NCBI RefSeq assembly: GCF_000420265.1
Contig: NZ_ATUP01000002.1
Span: 126,501-190,500, forward strand
Source: Oceanicaulis alexandrii DSM 11625
GTDB taxonomy: Bacteria > Pseudomonadota > Alphaproteobacteria > Caulobacterales > Maricaulaceae
DNA length: 64,000 bases
Direction of reading: 5' to 3'
Below the pieces are notes generated by a model, which worked only from the letters and a program-made list of their open reading frames with translations, searched no databases and was not told the DNA's origin. The position numbers were made by a program, and so were the translations under genes. Shown piece after piece: positions 8,957-17,668 of the stretch; the stretch's first letter is position 1; each line of letters opens with the position of its first letter.

Positions 8957-10060
8957 TCAGCCGTCTTCGGTGGCTGCGATAAAGAATAAACCGGCCAGTG
9001 AGAACAGGGCGGGTGTCGTCCAGGCGGCGGTGGGCGGGGTGATCGCCCCGGACGCCCCAAGGCCCAGCATCAGTTCCTGGCTGAAATAGAGAATGAACCC
9101 CGCTGTCGCGCCAGCCACCGCGAAGGCGGCTGCACCGCCCAGGCGATGCAGGCGCAAGGTGGCGGCGATGCCCATCAGCGCCGCCGCGACCAGCATGAGC
9201 GGCTGAGCCAGAAGCCCGTGCCAGCGCAGCTCATACGCCAGCGATGACAAACCGGCGTCACGCGCGGAATTGATGACGGCGGGCAATTGCCAGAACGACA
9301 CGGCGCCGGGCGAGCGGGCGCGTTCAAACAGAGCCTGTCGCCCCACATTGGTGGGAAGCGCCACATCGCCCAGAGCCACGGCCTGGCCGCCCGGCGCGTA
9401 CTCCACCGCGTTCAGAAGGCTCCAGAAGCCGCCATTGAGCTCGGCTTCATCGGCGGTGATGCGTCGATCCAGTGTCGGCGCGCCAGTCTCTGACAGAACA
9501 TATTGGCGAAACACCGGCTGGGTCAGCGAGGCGTCGTCCGCGCCTTGCTGCTGGGCGGTGATCATGGTGTAGCCGGTCGCCGTCGTCTCACGCAGCCAGA
9601 CCGGGCCGGACTGGTCCGCGCCGCTGGACTGGCCTTCGCCTTCAAACAGGGCTTCACGCGTGGCTTCGAACCGGGCGTTGGACGCGGCGCCCAGCGGATT
9701 GAGCGCCAGCGTGCTGACGGCCCCTGTCAGCGCCGCCAGGATCGCCACCGGCGCCAGAATGCGCCAGGCGGAATACCCTGAGGCGCGCATGACGATCAGT
9801 TCAGACCGGCGGTTGAGCCGGAAGAAGGTGAACAACACCCCGAACAGCACGATGAAGGGCAGGGTGTCCTGCACCAGCAGCGGCACTTTCAGCATCGACA
9901 GGTGCAGCGCCTGAAAGGCGGAAATGCCGACCCGCGTGCCGATATCGCGGGAGGTTTCGACAAAGTCGATCAGCATGATCACGGCGGTGATGATCAACGC
10001 TGCGCCGATCAGCCCGATCAGGGTCTGGATGAAGATATAGCGCCAGAGACGTCCGAACAT
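8957..10060 (-). CDS. lptG: LPS export ABC transporter permease LptG
   Basis: A 367-residue inner-membrane permease of the LptB2FG transporter, which extracts LPS from the inner membrane and pushes it along the Lpt bridge. The N-terminus FGRLWRYIFIQTLIG and the segment DTLPFIVLFGVLFTFFRLNRRSE are family hallmarks. Three N-terminal helices, a periplasmic beta-rich domain of about residues 120-260 and three C-terminal helices give the usual topology. The start lies two bases past the lptF stop, so translation is probably coupled. The LptG identity, rather than LptF, follows from gene order and resemblance; the two paralogues are easily exchanged. Confidence 0.92.
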   Translation of the reverse strand: MFGRLWRYIFIQTLIGLIGAALIITAVIMLIDFVETSRDIGTRVGISAFQALHLSMLKVPLLVQDTLPFIVLFGVLFTFFRLNRRSELIVMRASGYSAWRILAPVAILAALTGAVSTLALNPLGAASNARFEATREALFEGEGQSSGADQSGPVWLRETTATGYTMITAQQQGADDASLTQPVFRQYVLSETGAPTLDRRITADEAELNGGFWSLLNAVEYAPGGQAVALGDVALPTNVGRQALFERARSPGAVSFWQLPAVINSARDAGLSSLAYELRWHGLLAQPLMLVAAALMGIAATLRLHRLGGAAAFAVAGATAGFILYFSQELMLGLGASGAITPPTAAWTTPALFSLAGLFFIAATEDG

Positions 10061-10062
10061 GC

Positions 10063-11187
10063 TCAGGCCTCCGCCAGTGTGGCCGGCGAAGGCGCGGGCC
10101 GGGGCGCCCGGCGACGCGGGCGCCCGATGATTGCGATCGCAACCGCAATGCCCAGGAGCGGCACGAGGTATTGCACGGCGTTCATGCCGTCATCGGATTC
10201 CGCCGCCGCCTGTACGCCAAAGCCCACAAGGCGCAAGATCACGGCGCTCGCGCCGGCGATGATCAGATTGCGCCCATAGCCGATCCGGCGATGTTCGCCG
10301 GACATGTAGGCCGCTAGCGCGATCAGCGCGAAGGCCAGGCTGTAAAGCGGAGCGGAGAGCCGGTAATGCCCTTCGGCCAGCAGCCGGTCCTTGCCGCCGG
10401 CGCGGGCGATGTCCGCAGGGGTGGGGCGCAACAGCTCGGAGAGGAATTTGTCGCTCTCCTTGAAGAACAGCGAGGCCGTGTTGTCCACGAACACGGTGAG
10501 CTCGACCTTGGTGCTGTCAAAACTGAGATTGGTCAGAACGCCCGACTGGTCGATCTGGGTGCGCACCCCGTCTTCGAGCAGCATGACCGGGCCGCGTTCT
10601 GTCGCGGCGATCCGGCCGCGCCGGGCGGCGTAGGCGGCGGACTGGCCGGTGCGCCGGTCGACGATGAAGACGTCATTGAGCACGCTGTCATCACTGATCT
10701 CGCGCACATAAAAGGTCACCTGATCGCCCAGCGGCACAAACTCGCCCTCGCGCATAAAGCTGGCGGCGAGGTCGGTGCGAATCTCGAACAATTGCTGGCG
10801 CATCTCGCGAAAGCTCGCCGGCTGGACGAACAGATTGATCACCAGATTGACCAGGACCACATAGATGGCGAGGCGCAGGAAGGGGCTGACGCGCTGGAAC
10901 CGGCTCATGCCCGCCGCCGCCGCGACCGTCAGTTCAGAATCGCTCGTTAGCCGGTTGAGAGAAATCGCCACGGCCAGAAACACCGCGATCGGCAGCAGGA
11001 GCGCGATCACCTGCGGCATGGCCAGCACGGTGATGTAGATCAGAACCAGCGCCGTTTCACCGCGTTCCGCCATCAGATCGAGATTGGAAAGCGACTGGGT
11101 CAGGACCGCCAGACCGGTCAGCGCCGCCATGGCGCCCAGGAAGGGCCAGAGCGCCTGTCTGAAAGTATAGCGTTGAAACAGGGTCAT
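10063..11187 (-). CDS. lptF: LPS export ABC transporter permease LptF
   Basis: Partner of LptG in the LptB2FG LPS exporter. The chosen ATG at 11187 begins MTLFQRYTFRQALWPF, where family similarity starts. An in-frame upstream start at 11238 would add 17 unconserved residues. The resulting 374-residue protein has the three-plus-three helix layout around a periplasmic domain, and AMPQVIALLLPIAVFLAVAI marks helices 2-3. It is the first gene of the six-gene minus-strand operon. It is divergent from pepA, with 156 bases between the starts that must hold both promoters. Confidence 0.92.
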   Translation of the reverse strand: MTLFQRYTFRQALWPFLGAMAALTGLAVLTQSLSNLDLMAERGETALVLIYITVLAMPQVIALLLPIAVFLAVAISLNRLTSDSELTVAAAAGMSRFQRVSPFLRLAIYVVLVNLVINLFVQPASFREMRQQLFEIRTDLAASFMREGEFVPLGDQVTFYVREISDDSVLNDVFIVDRRTGQSAAYAARRGRIAATERGPVMLLEDGVRTQIDQSGVLTNLSFDSTKVELTVFVDNTASLFFKESDKFLSELLRPTPADIARAGGKDRLLAEGHYRLSAPLYSLAFALIALAAYMSGEHRRIGYGRNLIIAGASAVILRLVGFGVQAAAESDDGMNAVQYLVPLLGIAVAIAIIGRPRRRAPRPAPSPATLAEA

Positions 11188-11343
11188 TCGGCGCCAATGT
11201 GTGAACGGACGAGCAGTCAGTATCCATGAAGACCGCATCTTCTAACGCGGGTTGGGATGCGATACCACTGCCCGCATGGAGTTCTCCAACGGGCCGCGCG
11301 GTCCTCGCGCGCCGTAATCTTGCAGATACTAGAAAGGCTTGCC

Positions 11344-12813
11344 ATGAAAATCCTGTTTGCCGCCTCAGCGTCTGGCGATGCAGTTGCAGCGCCGGTTTAC
11401 GCCGACCGCAAATTGTCGGACGCCGCGAAGGCGCTTGATTCGGCGACCTCCGGCGCAGTGACCCGCGCGATTGAAGCGTCTCGTTTCAAGGGCGGCGCCG
11501 GCGATCTTCTGGAAATTGCAGCGCCGGCGGGCGTGGATGCGACTCGCATCGTGCTGTTCGGTCTGGGCGAGAAATCCAAGCTCGACGGCAATGGCGCCGA
11601 GAAAGCCGTGGCGGGCGTGATCAAGTCGGTCCTGACGTCTGGCGCCAAGGCGGTGTCCGTGCATCTGGACGGCGACGCTGATCAGCTGTGCCGCGGCGCG
11701 CTGGGCGCGACCCTGGCGAGCTACCGGTTCGACACCTATCGCACCAAGCTGTCAGAGGACAAAAAGCCCTCCGTCACCAGCGTCGAGATGGTGTCCAGCC
11801 ACGCCTCCGCAGCTGAAAAGCTCTGGGCTCAATGGGGTCCGGTCGCCGACGGCGTGACCCTGGCGCGTGACCTCGTCAACGAAACCCCGAACGCGCTCTA
11901 TCCCGAAAGCTATGCCGAGAAGGTCAAGGAACTCAGCAAGCTGGGCCTTGAAATTGAAGTCTTCGGTGAAGAGGAGATGGAGAAATACGGCATGCACGCC
12001 CTGCTGGGTGTGGGCCAGGGTTCGGTGCGCGAATCCAAAATGGTCGTGATGAAGTGGAATGGCGGCAAGTCCGGCGACAAGCCGCTCGCCTTCATCGGCA
12101 AGGGCGTCACCTTTGACTCCGGCGGCATCTCGCTGAAGCCGGGCCAGGGCATGGACGAAATGAAGGGCGATATGGGCGGCTCCGCCGCTGTGGTCGGCCT
12201 GATGGCCGCGCTCGCCGGTCGTAAAGCCAAGGCGAACGTCATCGGCGTGATCGGCCTGGTCGAGAACATGCCGGACGGCAACGCCCAGCGTCCGGGCGAC
12301 ATCGTCAAATCCATGTCCGGCCAGACCATCGAGATCCACAACACCGACGCCGAGGGCCGCCTCGTTCTGGGCGATGTGCTGTGGTACACCCAAGACCGTT
12401 TTGATCCGAAATTCATGATCAACCTCGCAACCCTGACCGGCGCCATCCTGATTGCGCTGGGCCATGAGCATGCGGGCGTGTTCTCCAATGACGACGACCT
12501 GGTCGCCAAGCTGGAGAAAGCGGGCAAGGCGTCCGACGAAACCGTGTGGCGTCTGCCGATTGGTCCGGAATACGACCGCCAGATCGACACCCCGAACGCA
12601 GATATGAAAAACGTGGGCGAGGGCCGTCTGGCCGGCTCGATCACCGCGGCGCAATTCCTCAAGCGTCACGTGAACGAGAAGCCCTGGATCCATATCGACA
12701 TCGCCGGCACCGGCATGCATGCGGGCTCCAAGGATCCGCGTCAGCCCACCTTCGGCACCGGCTATGGCGTGCGCCTGCTGGACCGTCTGGTGCGTGACAA
12801 CTTCGAGGGCTAA
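11344..12813 (+). CDS. pepA: Leucyl aminopeptidase (M17, PepA)
   Basis: A 489-residue cytosolic M17 aminopeptidase with an N-terminal macro-like domain (residues 1 to about 165) and a C-terminal catalytic domain binding two metal ions. Diagnostic motifs are KGVTFDSGGISLKPG, MKGDMGGSAAV and NTDAEGRLVLGD. The ATG at 11344 follows a weak AGAAAGG ribosome site and gives the normal length; further in-frame codons upstream lack similarity. Besides peptide turnover, PepA-type proteins can bind DNA in E. coli, but nothing here shows that. pepA followed by holC is a widely conserved pair. Confidence 0.96.
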   Translation: MKILFAASASGDAVAAPVYADRKLSDAAKALDSATSGAVTRAIEASRFKGGAGDLLEIAAPAGVDATRIVLFGLGEKSKLDGNGAEKAVAGVIKSVLTSGAKAVSVHLDGDADQLCRGALGATLASYRFDTYRTKLSEDKKPSVTSVEMVSSHASAAEKLWAQWGPVADGVTLARDLVNETPNALYPESYAEKVKELSKLGLEIEVFGEEEMEKYGMHALLGVGQGSVRESKMVVMKWNGGKSGDKPLAFIGKGVTFDSGGISLKPGQGMDEMKGDMGGSAAVVGLMAALAGRKAKANVIGVIGLVENMPDGNAQRPGDIVKSMSGQTIEIHNTDAEGRLVLGDVLWYTQDRFDPKFMINLATLTGAILIALGHEHAGVFSNDDDLVAKLEKAGKASDETVWRLPIGPEYDRQIDTPNADMKNVGEGRLAGSITAAQFLKRHVNEKPWIHIDIAGTGMHAGSKDPRQPTFGTGYGVRLLDRLVRDNFEG

Positions 12814-12827
12814 CGCCCTTTCCGCAG

Positions 12828-12852
12828 CGCCCCCGGCCTCGTGCCGGGGGCG
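12828..12852 (+). terminator. GC-rich hairpin between pepA and holC
   Basis: GCCCCCGGC at 12829-12837 pairs perfectly with GCCGGGGGC at 12843-12851, extended by one further pair, around a five-base loop. No T-tract follows, so it is not a canonical intrinsic terminator. It may act as a weak or Rho-assisted terminator or as a processing or stability element trimming pepA from holC mRNA. It ends 19 bases before the holC start. Confidence 0.4.
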
Positions 12853-12871
12853 TCGCCATTCAGGACGCAAC

Positions 12872-13321
12872 ATGGCTGAGCTGTGGTTCTATCATCTGGA
12901 AAACGCCAGCATTGACCAGGCGTTGCCGGAGCTTCTGACCAAGCTGACCGAACGCGGCGGCCGCGCTCTGGTGTGCAGCCAGGAAGAGGCGCGCCTTGAT
13001 CATCTCGATGCGCATTTGTGGACCTTCCGCGAAGACAGCTTCCTGCCTCATGGCCGCGACAGCGCGCCTCAACCCGAAGACCAGCCGATCCTGCTGTCTG
13101 ATGGGACGGATAATCTCAACAAAGCTGACATGCTGTTCTGCCTGGACGGCGCCGATCCCGGCGATGTGTCCGCCTGGGAGCGGGTGGTGGTGATGTTTGA
13201 AGCGTCCGACGAAACCAGCCTGGCGCGAGCCCGCGCGCTCTGGGCCGCCCAGAAAAAGTCTGATATTGCCATTAGCTATTGGCGGCAGAACGAAATGGGC
13301 CGCTGGGAGCGCAAAGCATGA
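12872..13321 (+). CDS. holC: DNA polymerase III chi subunit
   Basis: A 149-residue protein matching the chi subunit of the clamp-loader complex, which links the replisome to single-strand-binding protein. The opening AELWFYHLENASIDQALP, the ERGGRALVC segment and the final SYWRQNEMGRWERKA are typical. It starts at ATG 12872 with CAGGA upstream; the in-frame extension toward 12719 overlaps pepA and is not homologous. Its stop overlaps the start of the next small lipoprotein gene by four bases (ATGA), so the two are co-translated. Confidence 0.93.
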   Translation: MAELWFYHLENASIDQALPELLTKLTERGGRALVCSQEEARLDHLDAHLWTFREDSFLPHGRDSAPQPEDQPILLSDGTDNLNKADMLFCLDGADPGDVSAWERVVVMFEASDETSLARARALWAAQKKSDIAISYWRQNEMGRWERKA

Positions 13322-13620
13322 TCCGTACACTCACCCTCATCGCCGCTGGTCTGACGCTGACCGCCTGCGCCTCCATGCCGCTGGAAACCGGGCCACAATC
13401 GGAGTTCGCGCCGGAGACCGGGGACCAGATGCAACTCTGCGCCGCAGAGGCCTATCAGGTGCTGGTGGGCCAGCCCGTTGGCGGGGTGCACACTGACAGC
13501 CTGCCGCGTCCGCACCGGGTGTATGGGCAGGGCGATCCCGTGACCATGGACTACCGCCCCGACCGCCTGAACATCGTCGTCGGCGATGACGGCACGGTGG
13601 CCGAAGTGAAGTGCGGTTAG
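13318..13620 (+). CDS. I78-family peptidase-inhibitor-like lipoprotein
   Basis: A 100-residue protein with a lipoprotein signal (lipobox LTAC). The C-terminal part resembles the I78 (potato-inhibitor-I-like) family: a YQVLVGQPV segment, then DYRPDRLNIVV, then a terminal VAEVKCG with the conserved Cys-Gly end. Related proteins are thought to inhibit serine proteases in the periplasm. The second internal cysteine (QLCAAEA) could pair with the terminal one, as in the family. It overlaps holC by four bases. Translation is probably coupled, though the functions appear unrelated. Actual inhibitory activity is inference from family resemblance. Confidence 0.75.
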   Translation: MIRTLTLIAAGLTLTACASMPLETGPQSEFAPETGDQMQLCAAEAYQVLVGQPVGGVHTDSLPRPHRVYGQGDPVTMDYRPDRLNIVVGDDGTVAEVKCG

Positions 13621-13684
13621 GTTTCGTTTCCCCACATTTGATCCATTGAAGCATACACTCAGCTCATCTGAGTCGGAGGCGTTC

Positions 13685-13882
13685 ATGCTTCATACGGATG
13701 ACGAGAACGATATATGGCTCGACGCCTTTTCAGCGGTTCTTGCCGAGCCGAGTGCAGACGAAAGGTCGTTCTTTGAAGACCGCCGTCAGCAAGGCTTGGG
13801 CGTCGGCCTCGATGAGACAGGCAATTTGATGCACGCGACGAGTGGTCCTTCCACGCCCCCGAGCTTGTCCTCTGATCGCTAG
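13685..13882 (+). CDS. Small hypothetical protein
   Basis: A 65-residue acidic protein starting MLHTDDENDIWLDAF, preceded by a good GGAGG ribosome site at 13675-13679. No family is recognised. A perfect 6-bp inverted repeat, ACTCAG/CTGAGT with a five-base loop, lies at 13657-13673 just before the ribosome site and could be an operator or leader hairpin. The stop codon shares the CTAG palindrome with the stop of the convergent acyl-CoA ligase gene, so the two genes overlap by four bases. The ribosome site favours a real gene, but it could still be spurious. Confidence 0.45.
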   Translation: MLHTDDENDIWLDAFSAVLAEPSADERSFFEDRRQQGLGVGLDETGNLMHATSGPSTPPSLSSDR

Positions 13883-15504
13883 CCCATCTCCCGCGCCCGT
13901 TCGCGCAGCATGAATTTCTGGATCTTGCCGGTGGCGGTTTTGGGCAATTCGCCGAACACCACCAGACGCGGCGCCTTGAAGTGCGCCAGATGCTCGCGGG
14001 CATAGGCGATGATCGCCTCAGGCGTCACATCGCTTCCGCCCTTTAACTCAATGAAGGCGCACGGGGTTTCGCCCCATTTGGCGTCAGGTTTGGCGACCAC
14101 GGCGGCCGCCGCCACATCGGGATGGCTGTAGAGCACATCCTCCACCTCGACCGAGGAGATGTTCTCGCCGCCCGAGATGATGATGTCTTTCGACCGGTCC
14201 TTGATCTCCACATGGCCGTCGGGATGGGTGACAGCGAGATCGCCGGTGTGAAACCAGCCGCCCGCAAAGCTCTTTTGCGTGGTGGCGGGGTTCTTGAGAT
14301 ACCCTTTCATCACTGCATTGCCGCGGATCATGATCTCCCCAAGGCTTTCCCCGTCCCAGGGCAGCGGCTCCAGGGTTTCCGGGTTCGCCACCATCAGGTC
14401 TTCCTGGGTGATGTAGGGCAGGCCCTGACGCGCCTTCAGCCGCGCGCGCTCTTTCAGCGGCAGCTCATCCCATTCCGGCTTCCAGGCGCAGGCGATGGAG
14501 GGACCGTAGACTTCCGTGAGGCCGTAGGTGTGCGTCACCGTCACGCCCATCGCCTCCATCCCCGAAATCACGCTGGCGGGCGGGGAGGCGCCGGCGGTCA
14601 TCATCGCGACGGGGTGATCAAATGTGGGCCGTTCCTTTTCAGGCAGCTGGATCATCATGCTCATCACGATGGGCGCGCCACAGAGGTGTGTGACCTTGTG
14701 CTCGGCGATGGCGGACAGGATGGCGAAGGGTTCGACCTTGCGCAGGCAGACATTCACGCCCGCCTTGGCCGCTATGGTCCAGGGGAAGCACCAGCCATTG
14801 CAGTGAAACATGGGCAGCGTCCACAGATAGACAGGGAAATGGGGCAGATCCCATTCCATGGCGTTGCCGAGAGCATTGAGATAGGCGCCGCGATGATGGG
14901 TGACGACACCCTTGGGATCGCCCGTGGTGCCCGAGGTGTAATTGAGCGCAATGGCGTCCCATTCATCGGTCGGACGATGAAACTCAAAGTCCGGATCGCC
15001 CTCTTTCAGGAAGGCCTCGTACTCGATCTCCCCGATCAGATCGCCATGCTCGGCGAGGGGATCGTCGATATCGATGATCAGGGGCTTTGTCTCTAGCGCC
15101 TCGACGGCCTGAGCGATGACGGAGGAGAATTCGCGATCCACCAGGATCACCTTGGCTTCGCCATGCTTGAGGATGAAGGCGATCGCCTCTGCGTCGAGCC
15201 GGATATTGAGGGCGTTGAGCACGGCGCCGGACATGGGCACGCCGAAATGCGCGTCCACGAAGGCGGGAATGTTCGGCGCCATGACCGCGACCGTATCGCC
15301 TCTCTTTACGCCACGCTTTGACAGCGCCGAGGCCAGGCGGACCGAGCGTTCATATACCTCGCCCCAATTGCGGCGGATATCGCCATGGATCACGGCGAGT
15401 TTTTCAGGATAGGCGCGGGCGGTGCGCGTCAGAAAGCTGATCGGGCTCAGCGGCACATGGTTCGCCGCGTTGCGATCAAGATCGGTGTCGTAGATAGAGC
15501 CCAT
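13879..15504 (-). CDS. Acyl-CoA ligase (AMP-forming), AlkK/DmdB-like
   Basis: A 541-residue member of the ANL superfamily that activates a carboxylic acid to acyl-AMP and then acyl-CoA. Visible motifs in order are the P-loop YTSGTTGDPKGVV, THTYGLTEVYGP, the hinge region WFHTGDLAVTHPDG, SKDIIISGGENIS, and the C-terminal TATGKIQKF with its catalytic lysine. The N-terminus NHVPLSPISFLTRTARAYP resembles medium-chain or 3-methylmercaptopropionate CoA ligases (AlkK/DmdB group). Substrate cannot be fixed by eye. The start at 15504 has GGGGAG nine bases upstream, and that ribosome site lies within one arm of a long inverted repeat in the leader. Confidence 0.88.
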   Translation of the reverse strand: MGSIYDTDLDRNAANHVPLSPISFLTRTARAYPEKLAVIHGDIRRNWGEVYERSVRLASALSKRGVKRGDTVAVMAPNIPAFVDAHFGVPMSGAVLNALNIRLDAEAIAFILKHGEAKVILVDREFSSVIAQAVEALETKPLIIDIDDPLAEHGDLIGEIEYEAFLKEGDPDFEFHRPTDEWDAIALNYTSGTTGDPKGVVTHHRGAYLNALGNAMEWDLPHFPVYLWTLPMFHCNGWCFPWTIAAKAGVNVCLRKVEPFAILSAIAEHKVTHLCGAPIVMSMMIQLPEKERPTFDHPVAMMTAGASPPASVISGMEAMGVTVTHTYGLTEVYGPSIACAWKPEWDELPLKERARLKARQGLPYITQEDLMVANPETLEPLPWDGESLGEIMIRGNAVMKGYLKNPATTQKSFAGGWFHTGDLAVTHPDGHVEIKDRSKDIIISGGENISSVEVEDVLYSHPDVAAAAVVAKPDAKWGETPCAFIELKGGSDVTPEAIIAYAREHLAHFKAPRLVVFGELPKTATGKIQKFMLRERAREMG

Positions 15505-15510
15505 GTCAAA

Positions 15511-15568
15511 ACACTCCCCGGGATCACGTTCTCAAGACGTTTGATCCGCATTTGGACACGGGGAGTGT
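15511..15568 (-). promoter_or_regulatory. Inverted repeat in the acyl-CoA ligase leader that covers its ribosome site
   Basis: Perfect 10-base arms ACACTCCCCG (15511-15520) and CGGGGAGTGT (15559-15568) flank a 38-base spacer. Inside lies a second perfect arm pair, GGATCA (15521-15526) and TGATCC (15542-15547), then a 3-bp stem. In the minus-strand transcript the ribosome-proximal arm contains the GGGGAG site of the ligase gene, so the folded RNA would hide it. The structure could be a translation switch. Alternatively the DNA repeat could be an operator for a fatty-acid-responsive repressor. Pairing is seen; either function is inference. Confidence 0.5.
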
Positions 15569-15621
15569 CTCTGGACAAGGTGACCGCCGGTCACACGACT
15601 TTAGGCTTAGACCGTCGGGGT

Positions 15622-17511
15622 TTATCCGGCCTGCGCCGCCCGCGTCGCCGCCTCGAGCGCTTCTTCGGCTTCCAGCCACGCCATCTCCGCCTCGTCGATC
15701 AGATCCACGCATCTGGAACGTTTCTTGGTCAGCTCGGTTGCGAGGTTGGGGTCCTTCTCCCACAGGCCATCGACCGCGAGCCCGGCGTCGATCTTCTCAA
15801 GCACGCCTTTGAGGCGTTCGATCTCTTTCTCGCATTTGGCCGCTTGCGCCCTCAAGGGTTTGAGCTTTTCGCGCGCGGCTGCGGCGTCGCGCCGGTCCTG
15901 GGTCTTCTGTCCGCCTAAGGGTTTGGATTTGTCGCGGGGTTTGACTTCGCCCGCCAACAGCTCTCGGCGGTAATCATCCATATCCCCGTCATAGGGCTTT
16001 ATCGTGCCGTCCGCGGCGAGCCAGAGCCGGTCTACGCAGCTTTCGATCAGATCCCGGTCGTGGGAGATGATGATCACCGCGCCCTCGAAGGCGTTGATGG
16101 CGTTTTTCAACGCTTCACGACTGTCGATGTCGAGGTGGTTGGTCGGCTCGTCGAGGATCAGAAGATGCGCGCCGTCAAAGGTGATGAGGTTCATCAGAAG
16201 GCGCGCCTTCTCGCCCCCTGACAAATTCTTCGCCGGCGTTTCCTGACGGTTGGCGGGCAGGCCGAAGCGGGCGAGGCGGGCGCGGCGCTCGGCTTCAGTG
16301 GCGTCCTCCATGCGCTCGAGCACATGGGTGTAGGCGGAATGATTGGCCGACAGGGCGTCGATCTGATGCTGGGCGAAATGGGCGACCACGGCCTTCTTAT
16401 GCATGCGCATGGCGCCGTCGGTGACTTTCAGCGCGCCGGTCAGGAGCTTGGCGAAGGTGGATTTGCCCGCGCCATTGCGGCCCAGCAGACCAATGCGGTC
16501 ATCGGTGTCGATGCGCATGTCCATGTTGCGAAGGATCGGCTTGTCGTCTGAATACCCCGTCGCGCAGGCGTCAAAGCGCACCAGCGGATTGCCCATGCGG
16601 CGCTCGGCGTGCGGAAACTCAAACGGCGCGACCGGGTCTTCCACCATGGTGGCGACAGGTTGCATCTTCTCCAGCCGTTTGACGCGCGACTGGGCCTGTT
16701 TGGCCTTGCTCGCCTTGGCCTTGAACCGGTCGACGAAGGCTTGCAGGTGACGGCGTTCGTCTTCCTGCTTCTCCACCATCTTCATCTGCAGGCGCTGACG
16801 CTCGGCGAGCTGGCGCTGGAACTGGTCATAGCCGCCATCCCAGACCGACAGCTTGAGATCCTTGAGGTGGACGATGGAATGCACGGATGAGTTCAGAAGG
16901 TCGCGGTCGTGCGAGATGATCAGCGCGGCGCCGGGAAATTTCTGAAGGTGGGTCTCCAGCCAGACCGCGCCTTCCAGATCGAGATAGTTTGTCGGTTCAT
17001 CCAGCAGCAACAGGTCGGGCTGGGCGAACAGGGTCGCCGCCATCGCCACGCGCATGCGCCAGCCGCCGGAAAACTCGGCGCAGGCGCGCCCCTGATCGGT
17101 CGAGGTGAAGCCCAGACCATTGAGGATCGCGCCCGCGCGCGCCTCAGCCGAGTGCGCGTCAATATCGGCGAGCCGGGTCTGGATGTCCGCGATGCGATGC
17201 GGGTCCGTCGCGGTTTCCGCTTCCGCCAGCAGGGCTGTGCGCTCAAGATCAGCGGCCAGAACGAAATCCATCACCGGGGTCTGCCCCGCCGGGGCTTCCT
17301 GGGCCACCGTGCCGATACGGGCGCCGGGCTGCAGGCTTACTGAGCCGTCATCGGGGGTGGCGTCGCCCAGGATCAGCCGGAACAGCGTGGATTTGCCCGT
17401 GCCGTTGCGCCCCACCAGCCCCATGCGGGTCTTGGCGGGCAGGAACAGCGTCGCCTGGTCAAACAAGAGGCGCCCGTCGATACGGTGGGAGAGGTCATTG
17501 ATGTGCAACAT
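15622..17511 (-). CDS. ABC-F family ATPase (YheS/Uup-like)
   Basis: A 629-residue duplicated ATPase without membrane domains. The first cassette has Walker A GRNGTGKST (residues 35-42), signature FSGGWRMR and Walker B LLLLDEPTN. The second has GRNGAGKST, LSGGEKAR and LLILDEPTNHLD. The two are joined by a charged linker (residues of about 240-310) rich in Lys and Arg. A C-terminal coiled coil spans residues of about 535-629. ABC-F proteins act on ribosomes, in translation factor or antibiotic protection roles. The layout best fits the YheS/Uup housekeeping groups rather than known resistance types. It lies 117 bases upstream of the ligase gene on the same strand. Confidence 0.9.
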   Translation of the reverse strand: MLHINDLSHRIDGRLLFDQATLFLPAKTRMGLVGRNGTGKSTLFRLILGDATPDDGSVSLQPGARIGTVAQEAPAGQTPVMDFVLAADLERTALLAEAETATDPHRIADIQTRLADIDAHSAEARAGAILNGLGFTSTDQGRACAEFSGGWRMRVAMAATLFAQPDLLLLDEPTNYLDLEGAVWLETHLQKFPGAALIISHDRDLLNSSVHSIVHLKDLKLSVWDGGYDQFQRQLAERQRLQMKMVEKQEDERRHLQAFVDRFKAKASKAKQAQSRVKRLEKMQPVATMVEDPVAPFEFPHAERRMGNPLVRFDACATGYSDDKPILRNMDMRIDTDDRIGLLGRNGAGKSTFAKLLTGALKVTDGAMRMHKKAVVAHFAQHQIDALSANHSAYTHVLERMEDATEAERRARLARFGLPANRQETPAKNLSGGEKARLLMNLITFDGAHLLILDEPTNHLDIDSREALKNAINAFEGAVIIISHDRDLIESCVDRLWLAADGTIKPYDGDMDDYRRELLAGEVKPRDKSKPLGGQKTQDRRDAAAAREKLKPLRAQAAKCEKEIERLKGVLEKIDAGLAVDGLWEKDPNLATELTKKRSRCVDLIDEAEMAWLEAEEALEAATRAAQAG

Positions 17512-17668
17512 AAGGCGTGCCGGTTACATCGCCCTGACGCGGCGGGCAAGCCGATTGCGCGGAGGCGAGTGACCCTCAGGCTGTCCAACTTGTCATGGAT
17601 TGGTAATCCCAGGCCCATGACGGGAGCGTTAGTCATGACGGCATAACATTACAGAACACAGGTTGGTT

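Noticed and set aside
12719-12871. Extended N-terminus of holC reaching into pepA
   Set aside because: The extra residues are the shifted-frame reading of pepA and have no similarity to chi; a proper start with ribosome site lies at 12872.
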